This document shows, one piece after another, positions 29,867 to 39,391 of a DNA stretch of 48,162 nucleotides (its first letter is position 1; each line of letters starts with the position of its first letter). A program made the translations under genes and the position numbers. The notes beneath the pieces were generated by a model. That model was not told where the DNA came from. It did not search any database and saw only the letters and a list, made by a program, of their open reading frames with translations. This stretch comes from Natronohydrobacter sp. (GTDB taxonomy: Bacteria; Pseudomonadota; Alphaproteobacteria; Rhodobacterales; Rhodobacteraceae), in assembly GCA_007125005.1 (NCBI GenBank), contig SLDY01000049.1:1-48162 (forward strand), given 5' to 3'.

Positions 29867-29904
29867 GAATCCAGAATTGCGTGTTGTTATTAACGTCACG
29901 TTGA
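29867..29904. promoter_or_regulatory. GANTC and CtrA-like sites upstream of sciP
   Basis: GAATC (29867-29871) is a CcrM methylation site, and TTAA-N7-TTGA (29890-29904) matches the CtrA consensus at 7 of 8. Both precede sciP on the minus strand and mnmA on the plus strand. Confidence 0.4.
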
Positions 29905-29923
29905 CTGCGCGGTTTTTGTTCAC

Positions 29924-29951
29924 TTGAGAATACAAAGAATTTTCCTATATT
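29924..29951 (+). promoter_or_regulatory. Sigma-70-type promoter of mnmA
   Basis: TTGAGA (29924-29929), a 16-base spacer and TATATT (29946-29951), followed 25 bases later by the mnmA ATG with GGAG between. The predicted leader is about 18 bases. Confidence 0.5.
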
Positions 29952-29975
29952 TCGATCATTCTCCGGAGATGCAGA

Positions 29976-31118
29976 ATGCCCTATGATCCGATCCTGAATT
30001 CGCTTGGCCTGCCCAAACCCGCCGCAGAAACACGCGTGGTCGTGGCTATGTCGGGGGGCGTCGATAGCTCTGTCGTTGCGGCAGAGTTGGCGCGTGAGGG
30101 ATATGATGTCGTGGGTGTGACACTGCAACTATATGACCACGGGGCAGCGCTGGCGAAGAAGGGGGCATGCTGTGCCGGACGCGATATTCATGATGCGCGC
30201 CGCGTGGCTGAAGAAATGGGTTTTCCCCATTATGTTCTGGATTACGAATCGCATTTCCGCGAATCTGTGATCGACGAGTTCGCCGACGCTTATCTTGCGG
30301 GTGCTACACCTGTTCCGTGCATAAGATGTAATGAGCGCGTCAAATTCCGCGACCTGCTGGAAACAGCCCGTGATCTCGGGGCAGATTGCATGGCAACCGG
30401 GCACTATATTCAGCGCAAGATGGGTCCAGCCGGCCCGGAATTACATCGTGCCGCTGACCCAGTTCGCGACCAGAGTTATTTCTTGTTTTCCACGACGCGC
30501 GAGCAGCTCGAGTATTTGCGGTTCCCGCTTGGCCATCTGGAAACCAAAGCAGAAACACGCGCACTTGCTGCGCGGCATGGTTTAAGTGTGGCAGACAAAC
30601 CTGACAGTCAGGATATCTGTTTTGTGCCAGACGGAAACTACGCACGCGTGATCGAGAAACTGCGCCCCGGTGCAGCCGATCCCGGTGATATTGTTGATCT
30701 TGAGGGGCACGTTCTGGGACAACATCATGGCGTCATTCATTATACGATCGGTCAGCGCAAAGGGCTGGGAATCGGTGGCCTTTCCGAACCGCTTTATGTT
30801 GTTCGCCTAGATCCTGAATCGCGCTGTGTAGTTGTTGGCCCAAAGGCGGCACTCGCTACCCGCCGCGTTCCCATACGCGAGATCAACTGGCTTGGTGACG
30901 CCGCTTTCACTTCAAGAACGGAATGGGAACTGGAGGTAAAGCTTCGCTCGACCCGTCCACCTGCCCCGGCAGTTATTCGGCCGATTTCGGAACAGGAAGC
31001 AGAGGTGGAGTTACTAAACCCCGAAGAAGGGGTCAGCCCGGGCCAAGCCTGCGTGTTCTATGCGCCGGAGGGTACGCGTGTATTTGGCGGTGGCTGGATC
31101 TGGAAAGGCCGCAGATAA
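29976..31118 (+). CDS. mnmA: tRNA-uridine 2-sulfurtransferase MnmA
   Basis: Makes 2-thiouridine at wobble position 34 of tRNA-Lys, -Glu and -Gln, 380 residues. The PP-loop is AMSGGVDSS. Catalytic cysteines are expected in [13 protein letters not shown] and [10 protein letters not shown], and both are present. GGAG lies 7 bases upstream of the ATG. The first 20 residues precede the domain and vary in the family. It is divergent from sciP. Confidence 0.97.
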   Translation: MPYDPILNSLGLPKPAAETRVVVAMSGGVDSSVVAAELAREGYDVVGVTLQLYDHGAALAKKGACCAGRDIHDARRVAEEMGFPHYVLDYESHFRESVIDEFADAYLAGATPVPCIRCNERVKFRDLLETARDLGADCMATGHYIQRKMGPAGPELHRAADPVRDQSYFLFSTTREQLEYLRFPLGHLETKAETRALAARHGLSVADKPDSQDICFVPDGNYARVIEKLRPGAADPGDIVDLEGHVLGQHHGVIHYTIGQRKGLGIGGLSEPLYVVRLDPESRCVVVGPKAALATRRVPIREINWLGDAAFTSRTEWELEVKLRSTRPPAPAVIRPISEQEAEVELLNPEEGVSPGQACVFYAPEGTRVFGGGWIWKGRR

Positions 31119-31199
31119 ACGTGTACGTCTCCAATCGATTATACGCTGTCGATGCTCAGATCGGGCTGGCCTAGTTCTGACGGGATGATGATGGAACAC

Positions 31200-32165
31200 A
31201 TGAAGCCGCTCGTGATGAGCTGTGGCGATCCTGCCGGAATCGGCCCGGAGATCTCGGTCGCTGCTTGGGAAGCGCTCGGTGCCTCCATTCCCTTTGTCTG
31301 GATTGGAGACCCTGCTCATCTACCAGCGCAGTCGCGTTGGGAAGCAATTGAAAACCTCTCGGAAGCTGGTAACGTATCTGAAAAGGCTTTGCCGGTTTTG
31401 CCGCATTCTTTTGCAACCGCTGCGCAGCCGGGGAAACCGGACAACGCGCATGCCCCAGCTGTCATTGATGTCATCGCGCGAGCAGTTGCGCTGGTTCAAT
31501 CAGGGGCAGCCTCTGGCCTTGTAACTTGTCCGATCAACAAGGCAGCGCTCAAGCGCGGTGCTGGATTCGGCTTTCCCGGACACACTGAATATCTCGCTCA
31601 ACTTGCTGGTGGGGCATCGGTTGCTATGATGTTGGTCTGCCCCGAATTGCGGGTCGTGCCGGTGACTATTCACGTGCCTCTGGCAGAGGTGCAAAACGCG
31701 CTTTCAGCGCCACTTCTGGAACGGAGCGTGCGGTTAACCTATGAGGCATTGCGACGGGATTTCGCCATTTCACAGCCTCGCTTGGCGGTGGCGGGGCTCA
31801 ATCCGCATGCCGGTGAGAACGGAACAATCGGACAGGAAGAGATTACCTTGATCCTGCCGGTCCTGGAAAAGCTCCGCTCAGAAGGGATCATGCTGGAAGG
31901 GCCGTTGTCTGCTGACACTATGTTCCATGCTGCTGCCAGAGCGCGTTATGATGCCGCGATATGTATGTATCATGATCAGGCGCTCATCCCGATAAAGACA
32001 ATTGATTTCGCAACTGGGGTGAATGTGACTTTGGGCCTGCCTTTCATTCGGACGTCACCTGATCACGGCACAGCATATGATATTGCAGGCAAGGGTATCG
32101 CGGACCCATCATCACTGATTGCAGCGGTTCGGCTCGCTGACCAAATCGCGCGGCGGCGCACATGA
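31200..32165 (+). CDS. pdxA: 4-hydroxythreonine-4-phosphate dehydrogenase
   Basis: NAD enzyme of vitamin B6 synthesis, 321 residues from ATG 31200. Zinc-binding histidines occur in [19 protein letters not shown] and [11 protein letters not shown]; the N-terminal [13 protein letters not shown] is diagnostic. In-frame ATGs at 31185, 31188 and 31191 could also serve; 31200 fits family N-termini best and no site has a strong ribosome binding site. It overlaps rsmA as ATGA, the classic pdxA-rsmA pairing. Confidence 0.95.
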   Translation: MKPLVMSCGDPAGIGPEISVAAWEALGASIPFVWIGDPAHLPAQSRWEAIENLSEAGNVSEKALPVLPHSFATAAQPGKPDNAHAPAVIDVIARAVALVQSGAASGLVTCPINKAALKRGAGFGFPGHTEYLAQLAGGASVAMMLVCPELRVVPVTIHVPLAEVQNALSAPLLERSVRLTYEALRRDFAISQPRLAVAGLNPHAGENGTIGQEEITLILPVLEKLRSEGIMLEGPLSADTMFHAAARARYDAAICMYHDQALIPIKTIDFATGVNVTLGLPFIRTSPDHGTAYDIAGKGIADPSSLIAAVRLADQIARRRT

Positions 32166-33001
32166 TAGATGACCTTCCGCCCTTACGCGATGTGATCCGC
32201 GCATATGAGTTGCGCGCCAAAAAAAGTTTTGGTCAGAATTTTCTGCTCGATCTCAATCTTACCGCCAGAATTGCGAGGGCTGCGGGGGATCTGACAAAGA
32301 CAGATGTTCTGGAAATCGGTCCGGGTCCGGGGGGGCTAACGCGCGGGCTTCTGGCCGAGGGCGCGCGTAAGGTTTTGGCAATCGAGAAGGACGTGCGATG
32401 TCTGCCTGCGTTGAAAGAAATCGCGACAGCCTATCCGGGCCGACTGCAGATCATCAGTGGCGATGCTCTCGATGTGGATCCTCTGGAACACCTGACATCT
32501 CCTGTAAAAGTGGTGGCAAATCTTCCCTACAACGTGGGCACGGAGTTGCTGATCCGCTGGATGACACCAACAAACTGGCCACCGTTCTGGGAAAGCCTAA
32601 CTTTGATGTTCCAGCGCGAAGTAGCTGAACGGATTGTAGCGAGGCCAGGTTCCAAGGCGTATGGCAGGCTGGCGATAATGGTGCAGTGGCGTGCAGACGC
32701 AAGGATTGTTCTGAACCTACCCCCCGAAGCCTTTACACCGCCACCCAAGGTGAGTTCTGCCGTTGTTCATATAACGCGCCTCCCTGCCCCACGATACCCC
32801 GCTGATCCTCGAATATTGGAACGAGTTGTCGCCGCCGGCTTCAACCAGCGAAGAAAGATGCTGCGCGCTAGTCTAAGGGGACAGCACTCTAATATTGAGG
32901 CGGTATTGGAAAAGGCCGGTATCCGGCCAACAGCGCGTGCAGAGGAAATCGAGCTTGAGGCATGGTGCTCACTGGCGCGTGTGCTTCAGGCTGCAGCATA
33001 G
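32162..33001 (+). CDS. rsmA: 16S rRNA A1518/A1519 dimethyltransferase
   Basis: KsgA. Dimethylates two adjacent adenines in helix 45 of 16S rRNA during 30S maturation, 279 residues. SAM motif [13 protein letters not shown], the catalytic NLPY in [11 protein letters not shown], and the N-terminal [11 protein letters not shown] are visible. Its ATG lies inside the pdxA stop overlap, so translation is coupled. Confidence 0.97.
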   Translation: MIDDLPPLRDVIRAYELRAKKSFGQNFLLDLNLTARIARAAGDLTKTDVLEIGPGPGGLTRGLLAEGARKVLAIEKDVRCLPALKEIATAYPGRLQIISGDALDVDPLEHLTSPVKVVANLPYNVGTELLIRWMTPTNWPPFWESLTLMFQREVAERIVARPGSKAYGRLAIMVQWRADARIVLNLPPEAFTPPPKVSSAVVHITRLPAPRYPADPRILERVVAAGFNQRRKMLRASLRGQHSNIEAVLEKAGIRPTARAEEIELEAWCSLARVLQAAA

Positions 33002-33008
33002 TCGGCAT

Positions 33009-34034
33009 TCAATCCGAAACAGTGGGTGTCTCTCTTGGTTTGGGGTAATAGCGCTGAAATTCTTCACGCAGCCAAGAGACGGCGCATTCATCTATCCGGT
33101 CTGTCTGACGCAACAGACTTTGCCGTGTTCGCGCCGAATGCTTGAGCATGATCCGGCGTGCAACGGCATTAATGGAGCGTTGACTCTGCGCAAACTCCGG
33201 CTCGGGAATGAGCGCGGCGATGGGACTGCCCAACAGCAAAAGCGTGCTATAACCATCCAGGGCAAGATAGAGGGCCAGTGTGCATTTCTCTTTCGTTTCA
33301 GGGCATTTTTGCGCACATGCGACACGCAGAGGCAAAGCATAGGGGCTAAGGGAAAGCCAATCCTTCAACTCTTCTTCGGCAACAGTTAATCCGGCAAATC
33401 TGCGTATCGGATCACCCGGCGGGCGCTGATCGGCCTCTGCCGGATCGTATGTGCGTGTCTCGGTCAGATGCATCAGGCTTTCCGGAAACCATGACTGTGC
33501 CCGAAGCTCTGAGTTGAAGCCAGTTTCAAAGCGGCTGATCAGAACAAGAAGCGTTTCTCTGGCCGCGCGCATTTCACCTAATTCGGCAAAGCGTTCGGCG
33601 ATCTCGGTGCCGCCGCGTAGTTGCCAAAGTGACTCCCAGAGCCGGGCCAGTTCACTTTCCTCGACAATATGGCTTATCCAGTTCCGGCCCGATATGCCGC
33701 CGGGCGCCCTCAAGAGCGCGATACGTTCTTCACGACTAAGTGCGATGAGATCCGGCCCCTGAAGAGACGCTCTCTTGTCTATCAACCCGAGCAAGTTTCT
33801 TGCCGCGATGTTTTCTTCTTCCTGCGCCAATGCTGCGAGGCGGGGGACGGAAGCAAGATCGTCTCCGTCGAGCCACGATGCCAGCGCATCACGAAATTCC
33901 GGATTCTCAGAGCCTGAAATCATCTCTGCCTGGGTTGAAGCTGTAGACGCAATTGCTGCGAACACACTTATCGCAGCCGCGCATAATGCTTTCGAGAGCT
34001 GGTCACGCCATGGCGTCGGGTCGGGGCTGCTCAT
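33009..34034 (-). CDS. Secreted protein of unknown function
   Basis: A 341-residue protein beginning with a Sec-type signal peptide: positive start, hydrophobic stretch ALCAAAISVFAAIASTA, and an AxA-like site at STQA near residue 38. The mature part is helical with segments resembling tetratricopeptide-type repeats (AARNLLGLID, AARETLLVLISRF) and one cysteine cluster CAQKCPETKEKC. I do not recognise the family. ATG 34034 follows AGGAG within a GGAGGAGAGGA stretch; an upstream start to 34085 is unsupported. It is convergent with rsmA. Confidence 0.75.
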   Translation of the reverse strand: MSSPDPTPWRDQLSKALCAAAISVFAAIASTASTQAEMISGSENPEFRDALASWLDGDDLASVPRLAALAQEEENIAARNLLGLIDKRASLQGPDLIALSREERIALLRAPGGISGRNWISHIVEESELARLWESLWQLRGGTEIAERFAELGEMRAARETLLVLISRFETGFNSELRAQSWFPESLMHLTETRTYDPAEADQRPPGDPIRRFAGLTVAEEELKDWLSLSPYALPLRVACAQKCPETKEKCTLALYLALDGYSTLLLLGSPIAALIPEPEFAQSQRSINAVARRIMLKHSARTRQSLLRQTDRIDECAVSWLREEFQRYYPKPRETPTVSD

Positions 34035-34130
34035 TCCTCTCCTCCCATTTGCCCCCATTATGCAACTCATACTCAGCTTCGGCAAGATGGAGGAAGCCAG
34101 CCGTCAGCAAGGATACCCTTCCCCCCAAAA

Positions 34131-34159
34131 GAAAAAACCACCTCGTTAATCGAGGTGGT
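34131..34159 (-). terminator. Rho-independent terminator of a minus-strand RNA
   Basis: Stem ACCACCTCG (34137-34145)/CGAGGTGGT (34151-34159) with a 5-base loop, followed on the minus strand by six T residues. It lies upstream of the minus-strand gene at 33009-34034, so it must end another transcript starting to its right. Confidence 0.85.
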
Positions 34160-34234
34160 CTAGTCGGCCCGCGCACAAGCGGGACAGGGAGGAAAGTGCT
34201 TTCGTTAGCATTAAGATGCGATGACGAAAACATG
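34131..34234 (-). ncRNA. Candidate FNR-linked sRNA with C-rich anti-Shine-Dalgarno stretch
   Basis: No gene fits the terminator at 34131-34159, so I propose an RNA of about 100 nt on the minus strand. It would fold into three hairpins: outer TTTCGT/ACGAAA with inner GCAT/ATGC (34200-34229), CCCGC/GCGGG (34168-34183) and the terminator. Between the first two lies an unpaired TTTCCTCCCT (34186-34195), complementary to AGGGAGGAAA-type ribosome binding sites, as in the C-rich loops of CcsR/alpha-r14-type sRNAs. The 5' end is inferred from the FNR box at a class II distance. A plus-strand RNA ending in the T-run at 34250-34256 is a weaker alternative. Confidence 0.5.
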
Positions 34235-34268
34235 ACTCTAGACTAACGATTTTTTTGTCTTGGGCACA

Positions 34269-34282
34269 TTGATCTGGGTCAA
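34269..34282. promoter_or_regulatory. FNR/FnrL-type box
   Basis: TTGAT-CTGG-GTCAA, fitting TTGAY-N4-RTCAA at all ten positions. Its centre is about 41 bases before the proposed start of the minus-strand RNA, with a weak -10 (TAGTCT) 23 bases beyond the box. Fnr, FnrL or Dnr-type regulators bind such sites. Confidence 0.6.
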
Positions 34283-34327
34283 TGAGCCGCGCATCAGAAA
34301 GAAAACAGTCAACAGAATTTCTGTTTA

Positions 34328-34344
34328 TTCCACCTATTGTGGAA
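34328..34344. promoter_or_regulatory. Inverted repeat TTCCAC-N5-GTGGAA
   Basis: Perfect 6-bp arms about 160 bases upstream of the plus-strand unknown gene. It may be an operator for that gene. No regulator is recognised. Confidence 0.3.
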
Positions 34345-34504
34345 ACACCCGAGAGTGATAATTTCTAATCTGCCTTCTTCTTGCCACAATTTGGTTGCCA
34401 AGAGCTTGAGGCCAGCCGCGACGAAGATACAGTATGGAGGCTATGCGGCAAGGCCAATGCAATTCGGTGTTGTGGCAATGTGTCAAAACTTGGGCAGAGC
34501 CGAA

Positions 34505-35440
34505 ATGATGGATATTTTCAGCGAAATCGACCTTAAAACAGCACAAACTGAGGCTGAATGGCTCGCCCGCCTTGACGAAATCGCAGACGAGTTGGGTGCT
34601 TTCACACCGCTAGGGGCCCATCATGCAGCGTTTTTTGCCGATGGCGATGACACGCTGTTGGTGAGTTTCGAGGTTATCGGAGAAATCCGGGCACAATCAC
34701 CTGACCATTGCCCCCGCGCCTTGGGAATAGCACATCGTCACGGCTGGTCCTGCCTCACGATTCTTGCACGTGAAAATCGCTTCTACCGTGACAGTGAGGT
34801 TCTGGATTTCTTTGACGCGCAGATAGATACGAGTTTCTTCGACAGTTTCAGGCGCGTTCTTTTTTTCGGGACCGGGCCTCAGGGCTATGCCGCATGTACG
34901 TTCAGTCTCGCCGCACCGGGGGCGACTGTCCTTGCAATCGCACCCCAAGCCACCCTTGATCCTGAAATCGTACCTTGGGAGCACCGTTTCACGTGGCAGC
35001 GCCGATTGGATTTTCGTAGCCGCTTCGGATATGCTCCAGATATGTTGGACGGTGCGCGCAATGCGTTTGTTATATATGATCCGGCACAAATGCATGATGC
35101 GATGCATGCCGCGCTCTTCCGAAAACCATTTGTAACGATGATGCGTTGTCCGGCCTTTGGCGAGGAGACAGTCGCTGCACTTGATCGGATGCGACTTGTC
35201 GATCTTCTGATCGAGGCCGCAATCCGCGGACGCCTTTCGCCGGCACGGTTTGCCGATATGATGCGCCGGCGCCGTGAAGATGGGGCGTATCTGCGCGCGC
35301 TTGTCAGCCGGACGGTGGAGCGCAACCACCCTGCACTAACTGTCATAGCTGCGCAACATGCCCTCGCCCGGCACGACAGCCGTGCTTTGCGGCGCACGCT
35401 TGCCAGCATGCAAGATCGGCTGGATGAGATGCAGGACTAG
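34505..35440 (+). CDS. Alpha/beta-hydrolase-like protein without nucleophile
   Basis: A 311-residue cytosolic protein. Its centre reads FFGTGPQGYAACTFSLAAPGATVLAIAPQATLDP, which has the shape of the alpha/beta-hydrolase elbow and following helix (GxSxGGYAA... FSPQ) with the catalytic serine absent. Related genes in Rhodobacteraceae are often labelled phosphoadenosine phosphosulfate reductase, but no such motif is present. The ATG at 34505 (or the next codon) is the best of several weak starts; the frame extends to 34337. It lies downstream of an FNR box and an inverted repeat. Role unknown. Confidence 0.65.
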   Translation: MMDIFSEIDLKTAQTEAEWLARLDEIADELGAFTPLGAHHAAFFADGDDTLLVSFEVIGEIRAQSPDHCPRALGIAHRHGWSCLTILARENRFYRDSEVLDFFDAQIDTSFFDSFRRVLFFGTGPQGYAACTFSLAAPGATVLAIAPQATLDPEIVPWEHRFTWQRRLDFRSRFGYAPDMLDGARNAFVIYDPAQMHDAMHAALFRKPFVTMMRCPAFGEETVAALDRMRLVDLLIEAAIRGRLSPARFADMMRRRREDGAYLRALVSRTVERNHPALTVIAAQHALARHDSRALRRTLASMQDRLDEMQD

Positions 35441-35489
35441 ACACGAATCCATCTGGATCAGGACCATGATTCTCTTATAGGGAAAAGTC

Positions 35490-36527
35490 ATGAGCCAGAG
35501 CATAACCATCCCCCGCCCCGATGACTGGCATCTGCACCTGCGTGACGGTGCGATGCTTGCAGGGATCGCCCCTGAAACGGCACGGCATTTTGCGCGCGCC
35601 ATCATCATGCCGAATCTCGTTCCACCTGTTGTCACAAGCGCAGATGCAACGGCATATCGAGAGCGCATTCTGGCCGTTACGAGCGCAGATTTCATTCCCT
35701 TGATGACGCTTTATCTGACTGAGGATACTGACCCAGCCGATGTTGTCGCAGCCCACAAGGGTGGGATCATCTCTGCCGTCAAACTCTATCCGGCTGGCGC
35801 AACCACGAACTCGGCCTCGGGCGTTGTGAATTTTGAAAATGTATACCCGGTGCTTGAGGCGATGGCCGAGAACGGTATCCCTCTCCTGTGTCATGGAGAA
35901 GTCACTGACTCCGAGATCGATATTTTTGATCGCGAGGCAGTGTTCATCGACCGCGTACTCGACCCAATTCGCCAAAAGTTCCAGGGCTTGAAGGTGGTCA
36001 TGGAGCATATCACCACCGCCGATGCCGTAGCCTATGTACAAGACCAACCTGAAAACCTTGCGGCTACGATCACGACGCATCATCTGGTGATTAATCGCAA
36101 CCATATCCTCGTGGGCGGTATCAAGCCTCATTACTACTGCTTGCCAGTCGCAAAGCGCGAACGTCACCGGCAGGCGCTCGTGAATGCTGCTATTTCGGGT
36201 GACAAACGGTTTTTCCACGGCACAGATAGCGCTCCCCATACGGATGACGCGAAAGAATCCGCTTGCGGGTGTGCTGGCTGTTTCACCGCGACAAACACAC
36301 TCTCGATCCTCGCGCATGTCTTTGAAAACGGCAGCGCGCTGCAAAACCTTGAACGGTTTACATCACGAAACGGACCCGGTTTCTACGGGCTACCCGTAAA
36401 CAGCGACACTATCACACTGGTTAAGTCAGACAGCCCCGTTGAGTATCCGGCAAAAATCGAAACCGATGCTGGCCCGGTCACCGTTTTCGATCCCGGATTT
36501 CCACTTTTCTGGCGCGTTGTTCAATGA
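35490..36527 (+). CDS. pyrC: Dihydroorotase, class II type
   Basis: Closes the pyrimidine ring of carbamoyl aspartate, 345 residues. Metal ligands are visible in [10 protein letters not shown], the carboxylated lysine in [20 protein letters not shown], the THHLVINRN segment and the catalytic aspartate in GTDSAPH. It is the class II, E. coli-like form. GGAAAA precedes the ATG. It overlaps the following methyltransferase gene by ATGA. Confidence 0.97.
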   Translation: MSQSITIPRPDDWHLHLRDGAMLAGIAPETARHFARAIIMPNLVPPVVTSADATAYRERILAVTSADFIPLMTLYLTEDTDPADVVAAHKGGIISAVKLYPAGATTNSASGVVNFENVYPVLEAMAENGIPLLCHGEVTDSEIDIFDREAVFIDRVLDPIRQKFQGLKVVMEHITTADAVAYVQDQPENLAATITTHHLVINRNHILVGGIKPHYYCLPVAKRERHRQALVNAAISGDKRFFHGTDSAPHTDDAKESACGCAGCFTATNTLSILAHVFENGSALQNLERFTSRNGPGFYGLPVNSDTITLVKSDSPVEYPAKIETDAGPVTVFDPGFPLFWRVVQ

Positions 36528-37786
36528 GCGCTTGCCAAGATGCGCCCAAGAATTCTGCACAGGATTTGCTCAGATCAGGGCATTTTCAAGCCTTGGCAGA
36601 AATGCTCGAACAGCTACAGGATAAAACACTTGCGCAGATCCCTCCCGAATGTGTCGATGCTGCGCTGACCTGGCAGGTTGATCAGTGCAGATTCGACGAC
36701 GTGAACGCTCTCTACCAGCGGGCGCAACGGCTCGAGATATCCGTTGAATTGCCTAGAGGGTTGGCACAGCAAATGATGAGGATGAACCGCCCATCCGATG
36801 CTGTTGATCTCCTCAACGAATGGCGCGCGACTGATAATAAAGACGCTGCTTCTTTCGCAAAACAGGTTTTAGCATTACAGACCATGCGTGCGGATCAAGC
36901 CGCATTGTCAATTTGCAAAAAAGCAAGGACCAAGTTCCCAAGCAACGATCAGTTGGCATTGTCTGAAGTGATCCTGAGTCTTCGGCTCGGTGTGGTTGAG
37001 CCCGTTCTCGATACTCTCAAAGCACTATCTTCAAGGCGTGACCAACCACTTTGGATACATGCTCTGCTTCGGGCGCTTCAAAGTGACGAGATTGATGCCA
37101 TGGGGCTTTCCTTGAGCGTGCCTCGGGAGTTGGTCTCTCCCAAAATAATCCTCTCGCTCGCGCGCGGCTTGTACGAGATCCATGAACGAAATGCCCTATT
37201 GGCAAATTTGATGCCACATGATCGTGTGCTGGAGCTCGGGACAGGCCTTGGCGCAATGGCATGTTGGGCCAATCAGAGACAACCCGAAGTTCCATTTGTT
37301 TCGATTGAAGCCAATCCTTCGCTTGCCCCTCTGATCATGGAGAATTTCAAGCGTAACAACTGCACAGCACAGGCCATCAGTGGGGTTGCCGCTTTGCATG
37401 AAGGTTACACCGAGTTTAATATTGAAGGTGATTTCTGGGCTTCCTCACAGGTGACAGGATCGCCCATGTCGACCAGTGTCAAATTACCGTGTGTCAGCAT
37501 TCCCGACCTGCTTGCAGAATTCAGACCAACGATCATGGTTGTCGATATAGAGGGAGCAGAGGCAGACTTGCTACCGGGCCTTTCGCTGCAATCTGTACGC
37601 AGGCTAATCGTCGAAATGCACCCGCAATTCATTCCCCTGGCTGATTGCGCAAAGCTATGGCGTAAGCTTATTGATGATGGGTTTTATCCTCAGCAGGCTA
37701 AGGGCTCGGACAAGGTAGTGGTATGGAATCGAATCACGGATTCCAAGGCTCATCCGAGTGAAATACAGAAAGGCTCAAGCCAATGA
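36524..37786 (+). CDS. FkbM-family methyltransferase with helical N-terminal half
   Basis: A 420-residue protein. The C-terminal half (about 225-400) is a SAM-dependent methyltransferase of the FkbM family: motif [18 protein letters not shown], then [21 protein letters not shown] and [15 protein letters not shown]. The N-terminal 190 residues are helical and repeat-like (tetratricopeptide type, for example [28 protein letters not shown]-like segments). Its substrate is unknown; family members act on sugars or small molecules. It is coupled by 4-base overlaps to pyrC upstream and pyrE downstream, an unusual guest in a pyrimidine operon. Confidence 0.85.
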   Translation: MSACQDAPKNSAQDLLRSGHFQALAEMLEQLQDKTLAQIPPECVDAALTWQVDQCRFDDVNALYQRAQRLEISVELPRGLAQQMMRMNRPSDAVDLLNEWRATDNKDAASFAKQVLALQTMRADQAALSICKKARTKFPSNDQLALSEVILSLRLGVVEPVLDTLKALSSRRDQPLWIHALLRALQSDEIDAMGLSLSVPRELVSPKIILSLARGLYEIHERNALLANLMPHDRVLELGTGLGAMACWANQRQPEVPFVSIEANPSLAPLIMENFKRNNCTAQAISGVAALHEGYTEFNIEGDFWASSQVTGSPMSTSVKLPCVSIPDLLAEFRPTIMVVDIEGAEADLLPGLSLQSVRRLIVEMHPQFIPLADCAKLWRKLIDDGFYPQQAKGSDKVVVWNRITDSKAHPSEIQKGSSQ

Positions 37787-38445
37787 TCCCAAGCACTTAT
37801 CCAGATCGCGACACTGTTGCCCGGCTCACTGCACGGATGCTTCTTGATATTAAAGCCGTGCATTTCAACGCTTCAGAGCCGTTCACTTTTGCCAGCGGCT
37901 TGAAGGCTCCCACCTATATCGATTGTCGCAAACTCATCAGCTTCCCCCGAATCCGCTCATCGCTTATGGACTTCCTGACCTGTCGCGTAATGGAGGACGC
38001 AGGCCTAGAAGCTTTTGACAATATTGCAGGCGGCGAGACCGCCGGCATCCCCTTTGCAGCACTTGTTGCCGAACGTATGGCATTACCGATGACCTATGTG
38101 CGCAAAAAACCGAAGGGCTACGGGCGGAATGCGCGGATTGAAGGTGCGATGTCCGAGGGGCAACGCGTGTTGCTTGTTGAGGATTTGACAACCGACGGTG
38201 GATCAAAGCTGAGTTTCGTGGATGCAATCCGCGAAACTGGCGCAGAATGTGCACATACCGCCGTCATCTTTTACTATGGCATTTTTCCAGAGACCGAACC
38301 ACGCCTTGCGGAGCACGGTGTCCGCTTGCACTATCTGTGCACATGGTGGGATGTGCTGGCCGAGGCACGTCGCGGAACGGATTTCGATGTTGAGACGTTG
38401 GATTCGGTTGAAGCCTTCCTGCGCAACCCACGCGCATGGCGATAA
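37783..38445 (+). CDS. pyrE: Orotate phosphoribosyltransferase
   Basis: Forms OMP from orotate and PRPP, 220 residues. The PRPP-binding loop is [13 protein letters not shown] and the orotate-side features [17 protein letters not shown] and [13 protein letters not shown] are present. It starts inside the methyltransferase stop (ATGA). It is somewhat longer than E. coli PyrE. It converges with the LuxR-type gene. Confidence 0.96.
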   Translation: MIPSTYPDRDTVARLTARMLLDIKAVHFNASEPFTFASGLKAPTYIDCRKLISFPRIRSSLMDFLTCRVMEDAGLEAFDNIAGGETAGIPFAALVAERMALPMTYVRKKPKGYGRNARIEGAMSEGQRVLLVEDLTTDGGSKLSFVDAIRETGAECAHTAVIFYYGIFPETEPRLAEHGVRLHYLCTWWDVLAEARRGTDFDVETLDSVEAFLRNPRAWR

Positions 38446-38462
38446 GATAGGCGATCGCTAAG

Positions 38463-38972
38463 CTATTTCGGTTCGTCTTTAGACTGCCCCAAAGAGTCTG
38501 TCAGCAAATCGTCGATAAAGATGCTCATCAATTGCCCGCGACCACTTACACCAGCTTTGCGGTAGATCGCGTTTGTCTGGGCTTTGACTGTTCCTTCCGA
38601 AGTGTTCCTGAAACGAGATATTTCGAGGGTTGAGAAGCCTTTGAGGACAAAGAATGCAACGTCGCGTTCAGCAGGTGTCAGACCCCATTGAGAAAAATGT
38701 TGTTGCAAAACCTCCATGAAGGCACCCGAAGCGCGCTCTAGTTGTGCTTCCGCTCGACCAAGGCGGCGCTGTGATTGAGTTAGCAGTGCTGCTGACATAA
38801 CCAAACCGATCAGAAGCGCAATGGCTGCTCCAATCTCGAGGATCTCGCGGCGCTGCCAGTCCAATGGCTCACGTTCAATTCCAAGAAGCGACATTGCAAT
38901 ATCGCTGATAAAGAAAAGTGCGCCCACTGCTTGAACCAGAATCATAAGCGGAAAAACAAATCTGAATTTCAC
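38463..38972 (-). CDS. Membrane-anchored LuxR-type regulator
   Basis: A 169-residue protein with two predicted membrane helices at the N-terminus (about 3-25 and 45-65) and a C-terminal GerE/LuxR helix-turn-helix (about 95-155: LTPAERDVAFFVLKGFSTLEISRFRNTSEGTVKAQTNAIYRKAG). The chosen GTG at 38972 has AGGGGGC just upstream; the longer GTG at 38999 has none. It is likely to sense a membrane or periplasmic state. It is preceded 65 bp upstream by a PepSY-like periplasmic protein gene on the same strand. Confidence 0.8.
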   Translation of the reverse strand: MKFRFVFPLMILVQAVGALFFISDIAMSLLGIEREPLDWQRREILEIGAAIALLIGLVMSAALLTQSQRRLGRAEAQLERASGAFMEVLQQHFSQWGLTPAERDVAFFVLKGFSTLEISRFRNTSEGTVKAQTNAIYRKAGVSGRGQLMSIFIDDLLTDSLGQSKDEPK

Positions 38973-39037
38973 CAAGCCCCCTTTGCTTGACCCGCGCACA
39001 AAAAAATCTGATCGTAAGCTTGCGCAGCAGTCTGTTG

Positions 39038-39391
39038 CTAATTGATAAATTCCAGAAGTGGTTCTGTCGTAATAAGCGTACCGCCACGCGGCATCCCATC
39101 TTGACCTTCAGCAGGTATGCGCGGAGCTGTGAACTCAACCGCGTAATCGCGCAAGACTTGTCCTGACGAATTGTCCAATATGATTTCACGCCAAACCTGT
39201 TCACGCGAAGCTACAAAGCGCATGCGCCCGAGCAAAGTTCGCGTTACCGTTACCACCTGATACCCTTGATGCTCCAGCGCAACCTTGACCATTTCTGATG
39301 TAATCCGATGGTCTTCTGTATAGCCCGCTGTAGGCGCCGAGATGAGCAGCGCCAAACAAATCACCCCGAAGCCTCGGCTATTGATCCACAT
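39038..39391 (-). CDS. PepSY-like periplasmic protein
   Basis: A 117-residue protein with a signal peptide (MWINSRGFGVICLALLISAP, cleavage near residue 22) and a domain resembling PepSY: SEMVKVALEHQGYQVVTVTRTLLGRMRF and REIILDNSSGQVLRDYAVEF. PepSY-like domains bind ligands or inhibit proteases. The ATG at 39391 is chosen for the signal peptide; an ATG at 39472 would add 27 residues ahead of it. It probably forms a pair with the membrane-anchored LuxR gene. Confidence 0.65.
   Translation of the reverse strand: MWINSRGFGVICLALLISAPTAGYTEDHRITSEMVKVALEHQGYQVVTVTRTLLGRMRFVASREQVWREIILDNSSGQVLRDYAVEFTAPRIPAEGQDGMPRGGTLITTEPLLEFIN

Noticed and set aside
34003-34233. Open frame of 76 codons on the minus strand over the candidate sRNA
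   Set aside because: It runs through the terminator hairpin, its composition is not protein-like and it lacks a good ribosome binding site.
34200-34256. Plus-strand terminator made of CGTTAG/CTAACG and a T-run
   Set aside because: Only a 6-bp stem with a 34-base loop; the minus-strand hairpin with six T residues is far better.
34505-35440. Phosphoadenosine phosphosulfate reductase label
   Set aside because: No PAPS reductase motif (for example ECGLH) is present in the translation.
35475-36344. Open frame of 289 codons antisense to pyrC
   Set aside because: It is a shadow of the dihydroorotase gene.
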